A stretch of 64,000 nucleotides of DNA. Source: Novosphingobium sp. 28-62-57. GTDB taxonomy: Bacteria; Pseudomonadota; Alphaproteobacteria; Sphingomonadales; Sphingomonadaceae. A program made the translations under genes and the position numbers. Below are positions 27,242 to 37,266 of this stretch, in pieces (position 1 is the stretch's first letter; every line of letters starts with the position of its first letter). The stretch is taken from assembly GCA_002256985.1 (NCBI GenBank), contig NCGO01000002.1, positions 186,001-250,000 on the forward strand. The letters are read 5' to 3'. The notes below the pieces were generated by a model that was not told the DNA's origin, did no database searches, and saw nothing but the letters and a program-made list of their open reading frames with translations.

Positions 27242-27395
27242 ATCCTCCCTGTTTTTGCGCAGCACAAACGGGGAGGTGGCAGACGCCGGAGGCGGCTGAC
27301 GGAGGGGTTTACCGTCCGGCAACCCCCTCCACCATCCCGAAACGAAACCGGGATGGTCCCCCTCCCCGTCTGCACTTCGTGAAAACGGGGAGGAT
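27242..27395. repeat. Palindromic intergenic element (about 154 bp)
   Basis: Imperfect 35-nt arms (27242-27276 and 27361-27395) flank internal smaller palindromes such as ACCATCCCG/CGGGATGGT. The motif GGGGAGGTGGCAGACGCCGG followed by GGCGGCTGACGGAGGGGT is characteristic of sphingomonad intergenic repeats. It separates phbB from the ribbon-helix-helix gene. Confidence 0.8.
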
Positions 27396-27404
27396 CCTTG
27401 TCCA

Positions 27405-28127
27405 TCAATACATGTGCTGCCCACCGTTGAGCGACATGGTGGAGCCGGTCACGAAGCCGCCTTCTTCGGCGGTCAGGAAGGCCACGCCGCGCGCGATTTC
27501 ATCGGCCTGACCAAGACGGCCGACCGGAATCTTGGCCACGATCTTGTCCAGCACGGCAGGCGGAACGGCTGCGACCATATCGGTATCGATATAGCCCGGT
27601 GCGATGGCGTTAACCGTCACGCCATACTTTGCGCCTTCTTGCGCCAGTGCCTTGGTAAAGCCGTGGATGCCCGCTTTGGCAGCAGCATAATTGATCTGGC
27701 CATATTGGCCAGCCTGGCCGTTGATCGAACCGATGCTGACGATACGGCCCCAGCCGCGTTCGCGCATGCCGGGGAAGGTCGCTTTGGCCATGTTGAAGCA
27801 TCCGCCGAGGTTGATGCGCATGACCTCGTTCCAGTCATCGAAGCTCATCTTTTGAAGCACGCCATCGCGCGTAATTCCGGCATTGTTCACGACGATATCA
27901 ATCTCGCCCACTTCGGCGGCGATACGCGCGCAACCATCGAGCGTGGCCTGATGATCGCCCACATCAAAACGGTAGGCGGGAATGCCAGTTGCTGCGGTAA
28001 AGGCCTGTGCCTTCTCTTCATTTCCGGCATAGTTGGCCACCACAGTGCGTCCCTGTGCCTTGAGCGCCATGCAAATGGCCTCACCAATCCCGCGTGTACC
28101 ACCGGTGACAACTGCAACTCGCGCCAT
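27405..28127 (-). CDS. phbB: Acetoacetyl-CoA reductase
   Basis: 240-residue SDR enzyme reducing acetoacetyl-CoA to (R)-3-hydroxybutyryl-CoA with NADPH for polyhydroxybutyrate synthesis. Motifs: VVTGGTRGIGEAI at the N-terminus, VNNAGITRDG, IGSINGQAGQYGQINYAAAK with the catalytic Ser, Tyr and Lys, and the C-terminal FVTGSTMSLNGGQHMY typical of PhbB. FabG-like relatives are similar, but NGQ-x-GQ-x-GQ and the -GGQHM(Y) end favour PhbB. The ATG has GGAGG 6 nt upstream. A PhaR-like site lies about 75-110 bp upstream. Confidence 0.93.
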   Translation of the reverse strand: MARVAVVTGGTRGIGEAICMALKAQGRTVVANYAGNEEKAQAFTAATGIPAYRFDVGDHQATLDGCARIAAEVGEIDIVVNNAGITRDGVLQKMSFDDWNEVMRINLGGCFNMAKATFPGMRERGWGRIVSIGSINGQAGQYGQINYAAAKAGIHGFTKALAQEGAKYGVTVNAIAPGYIDTDMVAAVPPAVLDKIVAKIPVGRLGQADEIARGVAFLTAEEGGFVTGSTMSLNGGQHMY

Positions 28128-28202
28128 TCGCAACCTCCCAAAAATCCTCTTGCCGCTACGGTAGGTTGATGAAAGGAATGCTACAAGTTACGAAATACGC
28201 AA

Positions 28203-28237
28203 ATGCTGCAGGTGCAGCATCGAATTGCTGCAGAGCA
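28203..28237. promoter_or_regulatory. PhaR-like TGC-rich palindromes upstream of phbB
   Basis: ATGCTGCA-GG-TGCAGCAT (28203-28220) is a perfect interrupted palindrome containing CTGC-N4-GCAG. A second partial site, TGCTGCAGAGCA, follows at 28226-28237. TGC-rich CTGC/GCAG sites are bound by the PHB-responsive repressor PhaR in Paracoccus and relatives. Regulation here is inferred from similarity and position. Confidence 0.5.
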
Positions 28238-28344
28238 CCCGCTGACAGTTTGCGAAATCATGGACCGAAGCAGATCAGCGTAGCCCCGAGGGCCCCCTGC
28301 TGGCAGGTCAAGCTATACTGAACTGGCCTATTCAGGCCCGAGCG

Positions 28345-29158
28345 TCAGAAGCTGAACTGGGTTCCGACATAGACGGCCTGATTGTCCTGCTTGCCATCGG
28401 TGAGCGGCAACAGGCGGTCACGCTCGGGCGAGTAACGCACCCCGGCCGTCACATTCAGGTTGCGCGTCAGGCGATAGCTGCCGCCGAGATCGACCTGATA
28501 GTCTCCCTGCCCTTCAAGCGTGTGCGGCGCACGGCCTGCCTGATCGCGGCCTTCAGCCTCAATCCGGGGGGCAAAGCGGCTTGGCTTTGATGGGGGCGTT
28601 GCAACCTTGAACTTGGCCAGATCGGGCATCGCGATCCGCTGCATGTTGCCAAGGCCGGAACTGGCCGTGGCCGTCACCAGCGATGGCGTAGTCGGCGAGG
28701 CAAAGCTGGCGTAACCACGCGCCATGCCCAGATTGAACGCCATCGGCGCGATGCGTACCGCCGAGGCCGCAGCAGGCGCATTGCCCTCTGTCACGCTCTG
28801 CCGAACCGAGAAGGCGGGGGAATTGAGCGAATCGACACGCACCGCAACAGTGACCGAGCGATTCGGGCGGCTGTCGGACCCGGCAGGGGTGAAGCGAAAC
28901 AGCTTGCCGCTTTTCAGGGCGCGCACAGTGATCTGTGAGGCAAGCCGTTCATCCACCGAGGCAGGAGTGAACGAGCCAATGCCCGCTGGAAAATGCAGAC
29001 GTTACCGAAGGCGCGACGAGCAGGCCCAAGCCCATAGCCGCGCTCAAGATCGCAGAATGGCGCAAGCCCGAGTTCCAGGCGACAGGCAACTTGGCGACAG
29101 GCAGGCGGAGGCGCTGAGCACCCTTTTCCGCTGATTTTTTGCCCATGCCGAACATCAT
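28345..29158 (-). pseudogene. Outer-membrane beta-barrel protein gene with a frameshift
   Basis: The 5' part encodes a signal peptide in one frame (GLRHSAILSAAMGLGLLVAPSVTSA) and then stops within about 15 codons. The 3' part continues in another frame as FPAGIGSFTPASVDERLASQ, leading to a C-terminal barrel ending YVGTQFSF, the terminal-Phe signature of outer-membrane proteins. One extra base in the AAAA run (28990-28993, plus strand) accounts for the break. Repaired, the product would be about 270 residues, with two late strands like GGSYRLTRNLNVTAGVRY. Either a recent pseudogene, phase variation or a sequencing error. Confidence 0.7.
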
Positions 29159-29690
29159 ATTACCCCGATGACCCTGACCCTGATCCCTGCCATTTGCCAA
29201 GCCGCCTTGCGGCTATGCCCATGACAAAGCTTTATACCTTGCTTTGGTTGCGGTCACATGAACCCGTAACCCGGGCTCGCGCAAGCGCTTTATGACGTAT
29301 GGCACTACGCTTTGATCGCAGAGTTTTCCAGCCCAGAGGCCCTTCTTTTTGCCGCATTTGGACTCTTGCAGGTCAGGTGTGGCGCATTCTCCACAGATTC
29401 CGGTTTGGCCGACTACGCAGATGGCGGCTTCTCCGGCCCGGCGGGTATCGTCAATGGCATGCGCAACCGGTGCAAATTCGCAATTTGCAGATTCCCAATT
29501 CAGTGCAGGTTCAGTTGCGCAGCGGCTTTTTCGCCGGGCGAGCGCCGGGCACGCCACGCCAGCGTTCATCGCGCTTGCCGCATGGCGCGCGCCGGTGATA
29601 GAGGCTCTATCCATAACGCGCGTTCACATGCGCGCAAACCTGCGGCAATGCCCCGCGCCGGGCACGTGCCAAGCCAAGGACTGTTCAGTA
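29159..29690. other. 532-bp region without a recognised gene
   Basis: Divergent spacer between the broken outer-membrane protein gene and the DUF3576 gene. Several open frames cross it but none resembles a protein. A small hairpin, AGCCGCCTTGCGGCT, lies near 29200, close to the minus-strand gene. Promoters for both flanking genes must be here. A small RNA cannot be excluded. Confidence 0.5.
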
Positions 29691-30170
29691 GTGACCAAGA
29701 CGACCACTGCCTCTGCCATCAATGCCCGGCACCAAACCCGCAAGTTCATCCTTCGGGGCATCATGATCGGCGCAATGGCCGTTCTGGCCACCGGCTGTGG
29801 CAAGAAGGAGCGGCCCAAGGCCGATCTGGCAGCCAGCCAGATTACCACGATTGGTGTGAATGCCTATCTGTGGCGCGCCACGCTGGATGCGCTGTCGTTC
29901 ATGCCGCTGCTGCAGACTGACAGCAACGGCGGCGTGATCGTGACCGATTGGTACACCAACCCGAAAAACCCCGGTGAGCGGGTCAAGGTCACTGTCTCGA
30001 TCGTCGATCAGGATCTGCGCGCCGATGCGCTGCGCGTGGCCGCCAGCCGCCAGACCTCGCAAGGCGGGCAGTGGGTGGATGCACCGGTGCAGGCCGCCAC
30101 CGTGCAAAAGCTGGAAGACATCATCCTGACCAAGGCCCGCGATCTGCGCCGCGCTTCTGTTTCGGGCTGA
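29691..30170 (+). CDS. DUF3576 family lipoprotein
   Basis: 159 residues from a GTG start. The leader has Lys/Arg-rich residues then GIMIGAMAVLATGCGKK, with a lipobox Cys. The domain TTIGVNAYLWRATLDALSFM, MPLLQTDSNGGVIVTDWY and NPGERVKVTVSI is characteristic of DUF3576, found next to leuS-lptE-holA in many Alphaproteobacteria. Alternative starts are an upstream ATG at 29628 or an internal ATG that would lose the charged leader. The neighbourhood hints at outer-membrane biogenesis, without direct proof. Confidence 0.85.
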   Translation: MTKTTTASAINARHQTRKFILRGIMIGAMAVLATGCGKKERPKADLAASQITTIGVNAYLWRATLDALSFMPLLQTDSNGGVIVTDWYTNPKNPGERVKVTVSIVDQDLRADALRVAASRQTSQGGQWVDAPVQAATVQKLEDIILTKARDLRRASVSG

Positions 30171-30219
30171 TTGCAGGCGAATCTTGCGCGAGTGATGCGC
30201 GCTGCCTAGAGGAGCGCGC

Positions 30220-32817
30220 ATGACCGAGAACACCGCTTCCGCCAACGCTACCCCCGAGCGCTTTGACCCCGCAACTGCTGACACGCGCTGGCAGCAAGTG
30301 TGGGACAACGAGCAATCGTTCCGCGCCGATGATGCCAGCACGAAGCCCCGCAGCTATGTGCTGGAGATGTTCCCCTATCCATCGGGGCGCATCCACATCG
30401 GCCATGTGCGCAACTATACGATGGGCGACGTGCTGGCGCGGTACAAGCGGATGCGCGGGTTCGAGGTGCTCCACCCGATGGGCTGGGACGCCTTCGGGAT
30501 GCCGGCGGAAAACGCGGCGATGGAAAAGGGGGTCCACCCCGGCGGCTGGACCCGCGACAACATCGCCAACATGAAAGCGCAGTTGAAGCGGCTGGGCTTC
30601 GCGCTCGACTGGAGCCGCGAGATTGCGACCTGCGAGCCGGAATACTACGGCCACGAACAGGCGCTGTTCCTTGATCTTTATGCGGCGGGCCTCGTCTACC
30701 GCAAGGAATCGACGGTCAACTGGGACCCGGTCGATCACACGGTGCTGGCCAACGAACAGGTGATTGACGGGCGCGGTTGGCGATCAGGCGCGCTGGTGGA
30801 GAAGCGCAAGCTGAACCAGTGGTTCCTCAAGATCACCGATTTTGCCGACGAACTGCTCGAAGGGCTCTCCACGCTCGACAAGTGGCCCGAGAAGGTCCGC
30901 ACGATGCAGGAGAACTGGATCGGCAAAAGCCAAGGCCTGCAATTTGCGTTCGACCTTTCGAGCGGTGAGCGGCTGGAGGTTTACACCACCCGCCCCGACA
31001 CGATCTTTGGCGCAAGCTTTGTGGCCGTGGCGGCGGATCATCCGGTGGCACAAGGCGTGGCGGCGAGCTCGACCGAAGCGCAGGACTTCATCGCGCTGTG
31101 CAAGAAGGGCGGGACGACTGCGGCTGAGCTGGAAACGGCGGAGAAGCTGGGCTTTGACACCGGCATCACTGCCAAGCACCCGTTCACCGGCGCGGACCTG
31201 CCGGTCTACATCGCCAACTTCGTGCTGATGGAATATGGCACCGGTGCAATCATGGCCGTGCCGGGGCATGACCAGCGCGACTTTGATTTTGCCACCAAGT
31301 ACGGCCTGCCGATCCTGCGCGTGGTCGCTGCTGATCCTGCCGATGCCGACAAGCCCTTTGCGGGTGAGGCAGAGGCGGGCGATGGCGTACTGGTGAACTC
31401 AGGCTTCCTTGATGGCATGAGCGTGGCCGACGCCAAGGCCGCGGTCATTGGCCGCGCGCAAGGCGAAGGCTGGGGCGAGGGCAAGACCGTGTGGCGCCTG
31501 CGCGATTGGGGCGTTTCGCGCCAGCGCTATTGGGGCACGCCGATCCCGTTCATTCACTGCGAAGTGTGCGGCGTTGTGCCGGTGCCCAAGAAGCAGTTGC
31601 CGGTGACGCTGCCCGAAGACGTTACATTTGACGTTCCCGGCAACCCGCTGGACCGGCACCCCACGTGGAAGCATGTCGATTGCCCGCAGTGCGGCCACCC
31701 GGCGCGGCGTGAGACCGATACGCTGGATACCTTCGTCGATTCGTCGTGGTACTTCTTGCGCTTTGCCAGCCAGCCCGAGGACCGCCCGTTCGATCCCGAA
31801 GCGATCAAGCGCTGGCTGCCGGTGGAGCAGTACATCGGCGGGATCGAACATGCGATCCTGCACTTGCTCTACGCGCGGTTCTGGACGCGGGCGCTGGCGC
31901 GGATCGGCAAGATCGAGGTGACCGAGCCGTTTGGCAGCCTGTTTACGCAGGGCATGGTGACGCACGAGACTTACTCCAAGACTGAAGACGGACGTGAGGT
32001 ATACTTTGCGCCGAACGAAATTCGTCGCGTGCATGAGATCGAGATTACCGAAGACCTTTTTTCGGGCAACACGTCCACCAAGGAGGTGACCAAGGCATAT
32101 CTGAAAGCCGATGGAACTGAGGTTGCAATCGGCCGCGTGATCAAGATGTCCAAGTCCAAGAAGAACGTCGTGGACCCGGACGAGATCGTCGCCAAGTATG
32201 GGGCTGACGCGATCCGCTGGTTCATGCTTTCGGATAGCCCACCCGAGCGTGACCTGCCGTGGTCCGAAGCCGGGATCGAAGGCTGCGCGCGGTTTGTGCA
32301 GCGGTTGTGGCGCTTGTTCGCGCAATACGATGGCAATGCAACTGGCGAAGACAAGGCGCTCGACCGCAAGGCGCACCAGACCGTCGACCTGGTCGCATCG
32401 GATATCGAGGCCCTAAGCTTCAACAAGGCCGTGGCGCGGATTTACGAACTGACCGGCGCGATTGAGAAGGCACAGGCGTCGGCCAGCCGTTCCGCCGCGA
32501 TTCAGAAGGTGTTGCTGCTGGTGGCCCCGATGATGCCGCACTTGGCCGAAGAGGCCTATGCGCGCTTTGGCAGCGGGCTTGTAGCCGATGCGGCATGGCC
32601 CGAAGTGGACCCAGCGCTGCTGGTCGATGATGAAGTGACCGTCGCCATTCAGGTCAAGGGCAAGCTGCGCGATACGCTGACCGTGGCCAAGGGCACGCCC
32701 AAGGAAGAGCTTGAGCGCCTTGCCCTAGCGTCTGAGAAAGTGCAGCGTGCGCTGGAAGGGGCGGAGATCAAGAAGGTGATTGTTGTGCCCGACCGTCTGG
32801 TGAACCTTGTTGCCTAA
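30220..32817 (+). CDS. leuS: Leucyl-tRNA synthetase
   Basis: 865-residue class I synthetase charging tRNA-Leu. The HIGH motif is [14 protein letters not shown] (about residue 50) and KMSKS is [15 protein letters not shown] (about 642). The CP1 editing domain lies between about 225 and 415, and a Cys-rich knuckle CEVCG/CPQCG is present. Ribosome site AGAGGAG lies 6 nt before ATG. The stop overlaps the lptE start by 11 bp, a conserved leuS-lptE-holA arrangement. Confidence 0.98.
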   Translation: MTENTASANATPERFDPATADTRWQQVWDNEQSFRADDASTKPRSYVLEMFPYPSGRIHIGHVRNYTMGDVLARYKRMRGFEVLHPMGWDAFGMPAENAAMEKGVHPGGWTRDNIANMKAQLKRLGFALDWSREIATCEPEYYGHEQALFLDLYAAGLVYRKESTVNWDPVDHTVLANEQVIDGRGWRSGALVEKRKLNQWFLKITDFADELLEGLSTLDKWPEKVRTMQENWIGKSQGLQFAFDLSSGERLEVYTTRPDTIFGASFVAVAADHPVAQGVAASSTEAQDFIALCKKGGTTAAELETAEKLGFDTGITAKHPFTGADLPVYIANFVLMEYGTGAIMAVPGHDQRDFDFATKYGLPILRVVAADPADADKPFAGEAEAGDGVLVNSGFLDGMSVADAKAAVIGRAQGEGWGEGKTVWRLRDWGVSRQRYWGTPIPFIHCEVCGVVPVPKKQLPVTLPEDVTFDVPGNPLDRHPTWKHVDCPQCGHPARRETDTLDTFVDSSWYFLRFASQPEDRPFDPEAIKRWLPVEQYIGGIEHAILHLLYARFWTRALARIGKIEVTEPFGSLFTQGMVTHETYSKTEDGREVYFAPNEIRRVHEIEITEDLFSGNTSTKEVTKAYLKADGTEVAIGRVIKMSKSKKNVVDPDEIVAKYGADAIRWFMLSDSPPERDLPWSEAGIEGCARFVQRLWRLFAQYDGNATGEDKALDRKAHQTVDLVASDIEALSFNKAVARIYELTGAIEKAQASASRSAAIQKVLLLVAPMMPHLAEEAYARFGSGLVADAAWPEVDPALLVDDEVTVAIQVKGKLRDTLTVAKGTPKEELERLALASEKVQRALEGAEIKKVIVVPDRLVNLVA

Positions 32818-33307
32818 GCACCTGCTTTTGCTGGGCGCGCCGCTGCTTTTGCTGGCGGGATGCGGGTTGCAGCCGATGTATGCGGGCGGCGGCAATGGCA
32901 CGGTTGCGCGCGCGCTTTCCGATGTGGCGATTTCACCGATCGAGGGGCAATCGGGCTGGCTGGTGCGCAATGCCTTGGCTGACCGGCTGGGCGCAGGCGC
33001 GAAAAGCGAAGGCACGCGCTATCGGCTCGATATCCGGCTGGATGACAAGGTCGAAGGGCTCGGCCAGCTTTCCAACGACACGATCACGCGCGAACGCCGC
33101 ACTTTGCGCGCGCGCTATCAATTGGTCGATCAGCAAAGCGGCGAAGTGCTGCTCGATGCCACCGCCGGGTCCGACGCCGGGTTTGATGTGGTGAACAGCG
33201 AATATGCGGTGATCGCAGCGGAACAGACCGCGCTGGAAAACATCTCGCAGGAAGTGGCTGATCAGATCGTCACCCGGGTGTCGGTGCGTCTGAGCCAGCC
33301 GCGCTAA
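32807..33307 (+). CDS. lptE: LPS-assembly lipoprotein LptE
   Basis: 166 residues beginning at TTG (two adjacent TTG codons are possible) inside the end of leuS. The lipoprotein leader [23 protein letters not shown] has Cys near residue 19; GLQPMY is the LptE hallmark. The rest is a two-layer alpha/beta domain, with [20 protein letters not shown] central. LptE plugs the LptD barrel that inserts LPS into the outer membrane. It lies between leuS and holA as in most Gram-negative bacteria. Confidence 0.93.
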   Translation: MLPKHLLLLGAPLLLLAGCGLQPMYAGGGNGTVARALSDVAISPIEGQSGWLVRNALADRLGAGAKSEGTRYRLDIRLDDKVEGLGQLSNDTITRERRTLRARYQLVDQQSGEVLLDATAGSDAGFDVVNSEYAVIAAEQTALENISQEVADQIVTRVSVRLSQPR

Positions 33308-33327
33308 GGGCCTGCGGTGAAGCGCCT

Positions 33328-34362
33328 GTGAAAGTTACCCAGAAGACATTTGCCTCCAGCGCGGCGCGGGCCGCAAAGGACTGCCGCATCTTCTATTTCT
33401 GCGGGCCGGACGAATCCGGGGCGAGTGACGCGGCGGCCAAAATCGCCAGTCTGATCACCACGGCCTCGGGGCCTGCGGAAAAGGTCGATCTGACCGGTGC
33501 CGAGCTGAAACGCGATCCGGTGCGGCTGGCGGACGAGGCGCGGTCGGTTTCGCTGTTTGGCGACAAGCGCATCATCCACGTGCGCGCCACGGGTGACGAT
33601 GCCCACGATGCGGTGGAAACGCTGCTGCAAAGCCCGGTCAGCGGCTGGCCGGTGATCATCGTGGCCTCCTCTGCCACCGACAAATCGCGCATTGCCAAGC
33701 TGCTGGATGGTCGCGCCGATGCGATGATCGGCATGTTCTACCTGCCTGATTTGAAGTCCATCGCCAGCAGCGTGCGGCAGGCGGCCGATGCGATGGGGGT
33801 GCGGTTGAGCGATGATCTTGCGGAGCGGATCGCCCGCTCTGCCTCGCTCGATACGCGCCTTGCCCGTTCGGAAATCGAAAAGCTGGCGCTCTATCTTGAT
33901 GCCAGCCCGCAAAGCCCCTGCACGGCCAATGCTGCAGCATTGGACGCCGTCTGCGCCACGCACGAAGATGATGGCATGATGCCGCTGGTCAATGCGGTGC
34001 TCGGCGGCGAAACGCGGCGGATTCCCGCCGAGTTATCCCGCATGCGCGAACAAGGGATCAATCCGGTCGGCCTTGTCCTCGCGCTCGAACGACGCGCCGC
34101 GCAGCTGGTCCAGCTTTCGGCCCGCATGGGCCAGCAAGGTAACGTTACGGTCTTCATGCAGCAGGAAAGTGATGCCCGCCGGGTATTCTTCGGCGATCGT
34201 CCCGATTTGACCAAGCAATTGACGCGTTGGCGCGGCGCAAAGCTGGCGCGGCTATGCGAACGACTCGTTATGCTGCACCGCAACCTGATTTCAGACAGCC
34301 GGAACGGAGAACTGGTGCTGGCACAAGGCCTTGCTGAAATCGCGCGTGCTGCAGCGCGATAG
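33328..34362 (+). CDS. holA: DNA polymerase III subunit delta
   Basis: 344 residues with GTG start. The N-terminal domain includes FYFCGPDESGASDAAAKI and KRIIHVRATGDDA; the middle carries LAERIARSASLDTRLARSEIEKLALY, and the C-terminal collar starts at DDGMMPLVNAVLGGETRR. Delta opens the beta sliding clamp in the clamp loader. Length fits the family (about 340). It ends the leuS-lptE-holA cluster; a 7-bp hairpin (TGGCGGATTTCCGCCA) follows the stop. Confidence 0.95.
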   Translation: MKVTQKTFASSAARAAKDCRIFYFCGPDESGASDAAAKIASLITTASGPAEKVDLTGAELKRDPVRLADEARSVSLFGDKRIIHVRATGDDAHDAVETLLQSPVSGWPVIIVASSATDKSRIAKLLDGRADAMIGMFYLPDLKSIASSVRQAADAMGVRLSDDLAERIARSASLDTRLARSEIEKLALYLDASPQSPCTANAAALDAVCATHEDDGMMPLVNAVLGGETRRIPAELSRMREQGINPVGLVLALERRAAQLVQLSARMGQQGNVTVFMQQESDARRVFFGDRPDLTKQLTRWRGAKLARLCERLVMLHRNLISDSRNGELVLAQGLAEIARAAAR

Positions 34363-34550
34363 ACTGTGGCGGATTTCCGCCATGTGGTGTGCCCAATCGC
34401 ACTTTCACACCAAAACGGACTTGCTATAGTAAGGTTGCTAGGTATTTTACCGCAGTGCAACAAGAGCTGATAGTTCAGCACAGGTACGCGCCAGGAATTG
34501 CCTGTTGAATCTACACAGGCCGATCCCGGCATGAGGGGCAGCAATTCGCA

Positions 34551-35954
34551 ATGACGAAGCACATTCCGGCGAGCGAAATGCGCAAGTCCACGGAACGCAA
34601 ACGCGTTACCCTGCCGCTGGCGCCGTCGCTGGAGCAACGGCGGCTGCAGCTTTATCTGGTCTTGCTGCTGCTTGATGCCACCGCCATTTTTGCCGGCACC
34701 GGCACGGCGAGCTGGCTTTACCTTGGCAACTTCTTCGAAGCCGATTCGCTGCTCCACGCACAAGTGATGGTGCCACTGTACTGGACCATCGCGCTGAGCA
34801 TGCAGGTCTACACGCTGGGTGCGCTGCGCCGCATCAACTTCGCCCGCCGCCGCGCGCTGATGTCGATGTTGAGCGCAGAAGCGGTTTTGCTGTTCATCGG
34901 TTTTGCCACCAAGAGCACCGACGAATTTTCACGCGTTTCAGCCATATTGGGCTTGGGCTTCAGCATGCTGCTGCTGCTGTGGATTCGCGCGCTGGTGCGC
35001 CCGCTGATTCAGGCCCGCTGCGGCGAGGCGGCAACCAACACGCTGCTGATTGATGATAGCGGCCCTGCCCTGCGTGTGGCCCATGCCTTTCACATCGATG
35101 CGCGTGAGCATCATCTGGCGCCGGATCTGGGCGATCCGCACATGATGGACCGGCTCGGCCTGTACATGCTCAATATGGACCGCGTGATGGTTAGCTGCCC
35201 GCCCGAAAGGCGCGCGGCATGGGCTTTGGTATTCAAAAGCGCCAACGTATCGGGCGAAATAGTGGACCCCGACATCGGGACGCTGGGCGTGATCGGCGCA
35301 CGGCGTGAGCGCGATTACAGCGCGCTGATCGTGGCCAGCGGACCGCTTGGTCTGCGCGCGCGCGCGGTCAAGCGGGCATTTGACTGCGCTGTGGCCGGGA
35401 GCGCTGTGGTCGCGCTCGCGCCGCTGCTGTTGCTGGTGGCGGTCCTCATCAAGCTGGAAGACGGTGGCCCGGTGTTCTTCGTGCAGAAGCGCACAGGGCG
35501 GGGCAACCGGTTCTTTCCCATCCTCAAGTTCCGTTCGATGCGGGTTGAAAAGCTGGATGCCACTGGCAACCGTTCGGCCAGCAAGGACGATGACCGCATC
35601 ACCCGCATTGGCCGCTTCATCCGCCGCACCAGCATCGACGAACTGCCGCAGCTGTTCAACGTGCTGCGCGGCGAAATGTCGATCGTGGGTCCGCGCCCGC
35701 ATGCCATCGGCTCCCTGGCCGGGCAGAAGCTGTTCTGGGAAGTCGATCATCGCTACTGGCTGCGCCATTCGCTCAAGCCGGGGCTGACCGGGCTTGCGCA
35801 AGTGCGGGGCCTGCGCGGGGCAACCGATACGGAAAACGATCTGGCACATCGCCTGCAGGCCGATCTGGAATACCTTGATGGCTGGACGATCTGGCGCGAT
35901 CTGCACATTATATTCAACACCGCCCGCGTCCTTGTGCACGACCGCGCGTTTTGA
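34551..35954 (+). CDS. Polyprenyl-phosphate glycosylphosphotransferase (exopolysaccharide initiation)
   Basis: 467-residue membrane enzyme of the WbaP/WcaJ/GumD type. Four or five N-terminal hydrophobic segments (about 30-150) precede a soluble domain, then one more segment (AVAGSAVVALAPLLLLVAVLI) and the catalytic bacterial sugar transferase domain. The latter has KRTGRGNRFFPILKFRSM, RTSIDELPQLFNVLRGEMSIVGPRPH and LKPGLTGLAQVRG. It transfers a sugar-1-phosphate to undecaprenyl phosphate, the first committed step of repeat-unit synthesis. It opens the exopolysaccharide region. Confidence 0.92.
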   Translation: MTKHIPASEMRKSTERKRVTLPLAPSLEQRRLQLYLVLLLLDATAIFAGTGTASWLYLGNFFEADSLLHAQVMVPLYWTIALSMQVYTLGALRRINFARRRALMSMLSAEAVLLFIGFATKSTDEFSRVSAILGLGFSMLLLLWIRALVRPLIQARCGEAATNTLLIDDSGPALRVAHAFHIDAREHHLAPDLGDPHMMDRLGLYMLNMDRVMVSCPPERRAAWALVFKSANVSGEIVDPDIGTLGVIGARRERDYSALIVASGPLGLRARAVKRAFDCAVAGSAVVALAPLLLLVAVLIKLEDGGPVFFVQKRTGRGNRFFPILKFRSMRVEKLDATGNRSASKDDDRITRIGRFIRRTSIDELPQLFNVLRGEMSIVGPRPHAIGSLAGQKLFWEVDHRYWLRHSLKPGLTGLAQVRGLRGATDTENDLAHRLQADLEYLDGWTIWRDLHIIFNTARVLVHDRAF

Positions 35955-36058
35955 TCGCCCAGCCTGTATTGGTGCCTGCTCCGGCCATGCTGCAGACCCT
36001 TCCATCCGTCACAGCCGTGGGCAGCTCTGGCCGGCTTGGCCGGTTCCACGAGCTTGAG

Positions 36059-37009
36059 CTATTGCGCAGGCTCGGGCTTTGGCGGGCAGGTCAGCAGCGG
36101 AATCGCGCTGGCCAGCCGCTCCAGCCGCTTGCCAAACGAACGGTGCGTGGGCGCGCGCAAAAACCCCAGCCAATCGCGGGACTTCAGCCGATCGAACAGC
36201 ACGATGCCGCGCGCAGCATCGTAATGCGCGCAATGCAGCAACTGCAGGCCGAGCGAATCGGCTGCGTCCTCCATCCGGCGCCGCTTGCCGATCCCGCCGC
36301 CCTTGCGATCTGCGTGGATGATATGGGCCAGTTCATGGGCTGCAGCCATGGCAAGCTCGTCATCGGTTTGGGCCAACGTCACCAGCCCGGTGGAGACCGA
36401 TACGTTGCGCGTATCGCTATGGGCATTCACGCTCCGGTCTGTTTCCAGCACCAGCCGTGCCGCGCAATGCCGGACCGGGGTGATCAGGATATCCGTGGCC
36501 ACGCCGCCGCGCCGTATCGTCAGGGTGACAGGCTGATCGGGCGGCGTTGCGGCGATCTCCTCAGCCAAGGCTTCGGCGACCAGCGGACCGGGTTTGCGGC
36601 GCGCCACGATGGCATTGACCGGCTCCCCACCGATGGCCGCAAGCTCGTCGCCGGGCAGCAGACCACTGTGGGCCGCAGGGCCATCGGGCGCGACCGAGGC
36701 CACCACGGGCCACTCTCTCATGCCCAGCGTCTGCGCCAGCAGCGGCCAATCGGCCTTCGCATAGGCCCGCCTGTCGTCCAGCCCAACACCGATATCCGCG
36801 GCGCTCTGGCGGCACAGTCCACCTGCCGCCTGCCGCAACCGCCATTCCACCTGCTGCACCCGCGCCATGTCTTGCCGCAACCGCACGGGCCATGGCACAT
36901 CCTGCGCAGCAAGGCGCGCGGTCGGCTGTGGCAGGACGAGACTGCCCAGCGCCAGCGTTGCTGCCAACAATTGCCGTCCAGCCTTAATCGGGACGGAGAT
37001 ACGAAGCAT
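36059..37009 (-). CDS. PDZ-domain M48 family metallopeptidase, exported
   Basis: 316 residues with a signal peptide (LAATLALGSLVLPQPTARLAA). A PDZ-like domain spans about 100-185 (VASVAPDGPAAHSGLLPGDELAAIGG). The peptidase domain has the zinc motif HELAH in AMAAAHELAHIIHA (about 225) and the third-ligand region RRRMEDAADSLGLQLL. A periplasmic protease, possibly of quality control; its antisense position within the exopolysaccharide locus may be incidental. Confidence 0.85.
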   Translation of the reverse strand: MLRISVPIKAGRQLLAATLALGSLVLPQPTARLAAQDVPWPVRLRQDMARVQQVEWRLRQAAGGLCRQSAADIGVGLDDRRAYAKADWPLLAQTLGMREWPVVASVAPDGPAAHSGLLPGDELAAIGGEPVNAIVARRKPGPLVAEALAEEIAATPPDQPVTLTIRRGGVATDILITPVRHCAARLVLETDRSVNAHSDTRNVSVSTGLVTLAQTDDELAMAAAHELAHIIHADRKGGGIGKRRRMEDAADSLGLQLLHCAHYDAARGIVLFDRLKSRDWLGFLRAPTHRSFGKRLERLASAIPLLTCPPKPEPAQ

Positions 37010-37266
37010 TTGGCTGAACCTCTCAAGGCGGCCCGATCATATCCAAAACCGAGCAATCGCAACACGCTGAACGTGGCTGAAAACCGACGCGTTTCAACCG
37101 TTCATATTGCATTGCACCATTTCGGACTAGCCGCTAGGCTTACTTTAGCTGGCCGCTTGGGCGTGCCAACCCGTTTCTGCCACTCAAGTGGTGCACCTAT
37201 CGGCCTCATGGCTTCGTCGGGCCTGTCCTTTTTAGGAACAAGGCCTTCTCGTTTCGGGAGTTTACG

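Noticed and set aside
29312-29920. Open frame overlapping the DUF3576 leader
   Set aside because: Out of frame with the recognised DUF3576 domain and lacks any similarity.
34366-34381. Hairpin TGGCGGATTTCCGCCA after holA as a terminator
   Set aside because: The stem is good but no T-run follows; not reported as a terminator.
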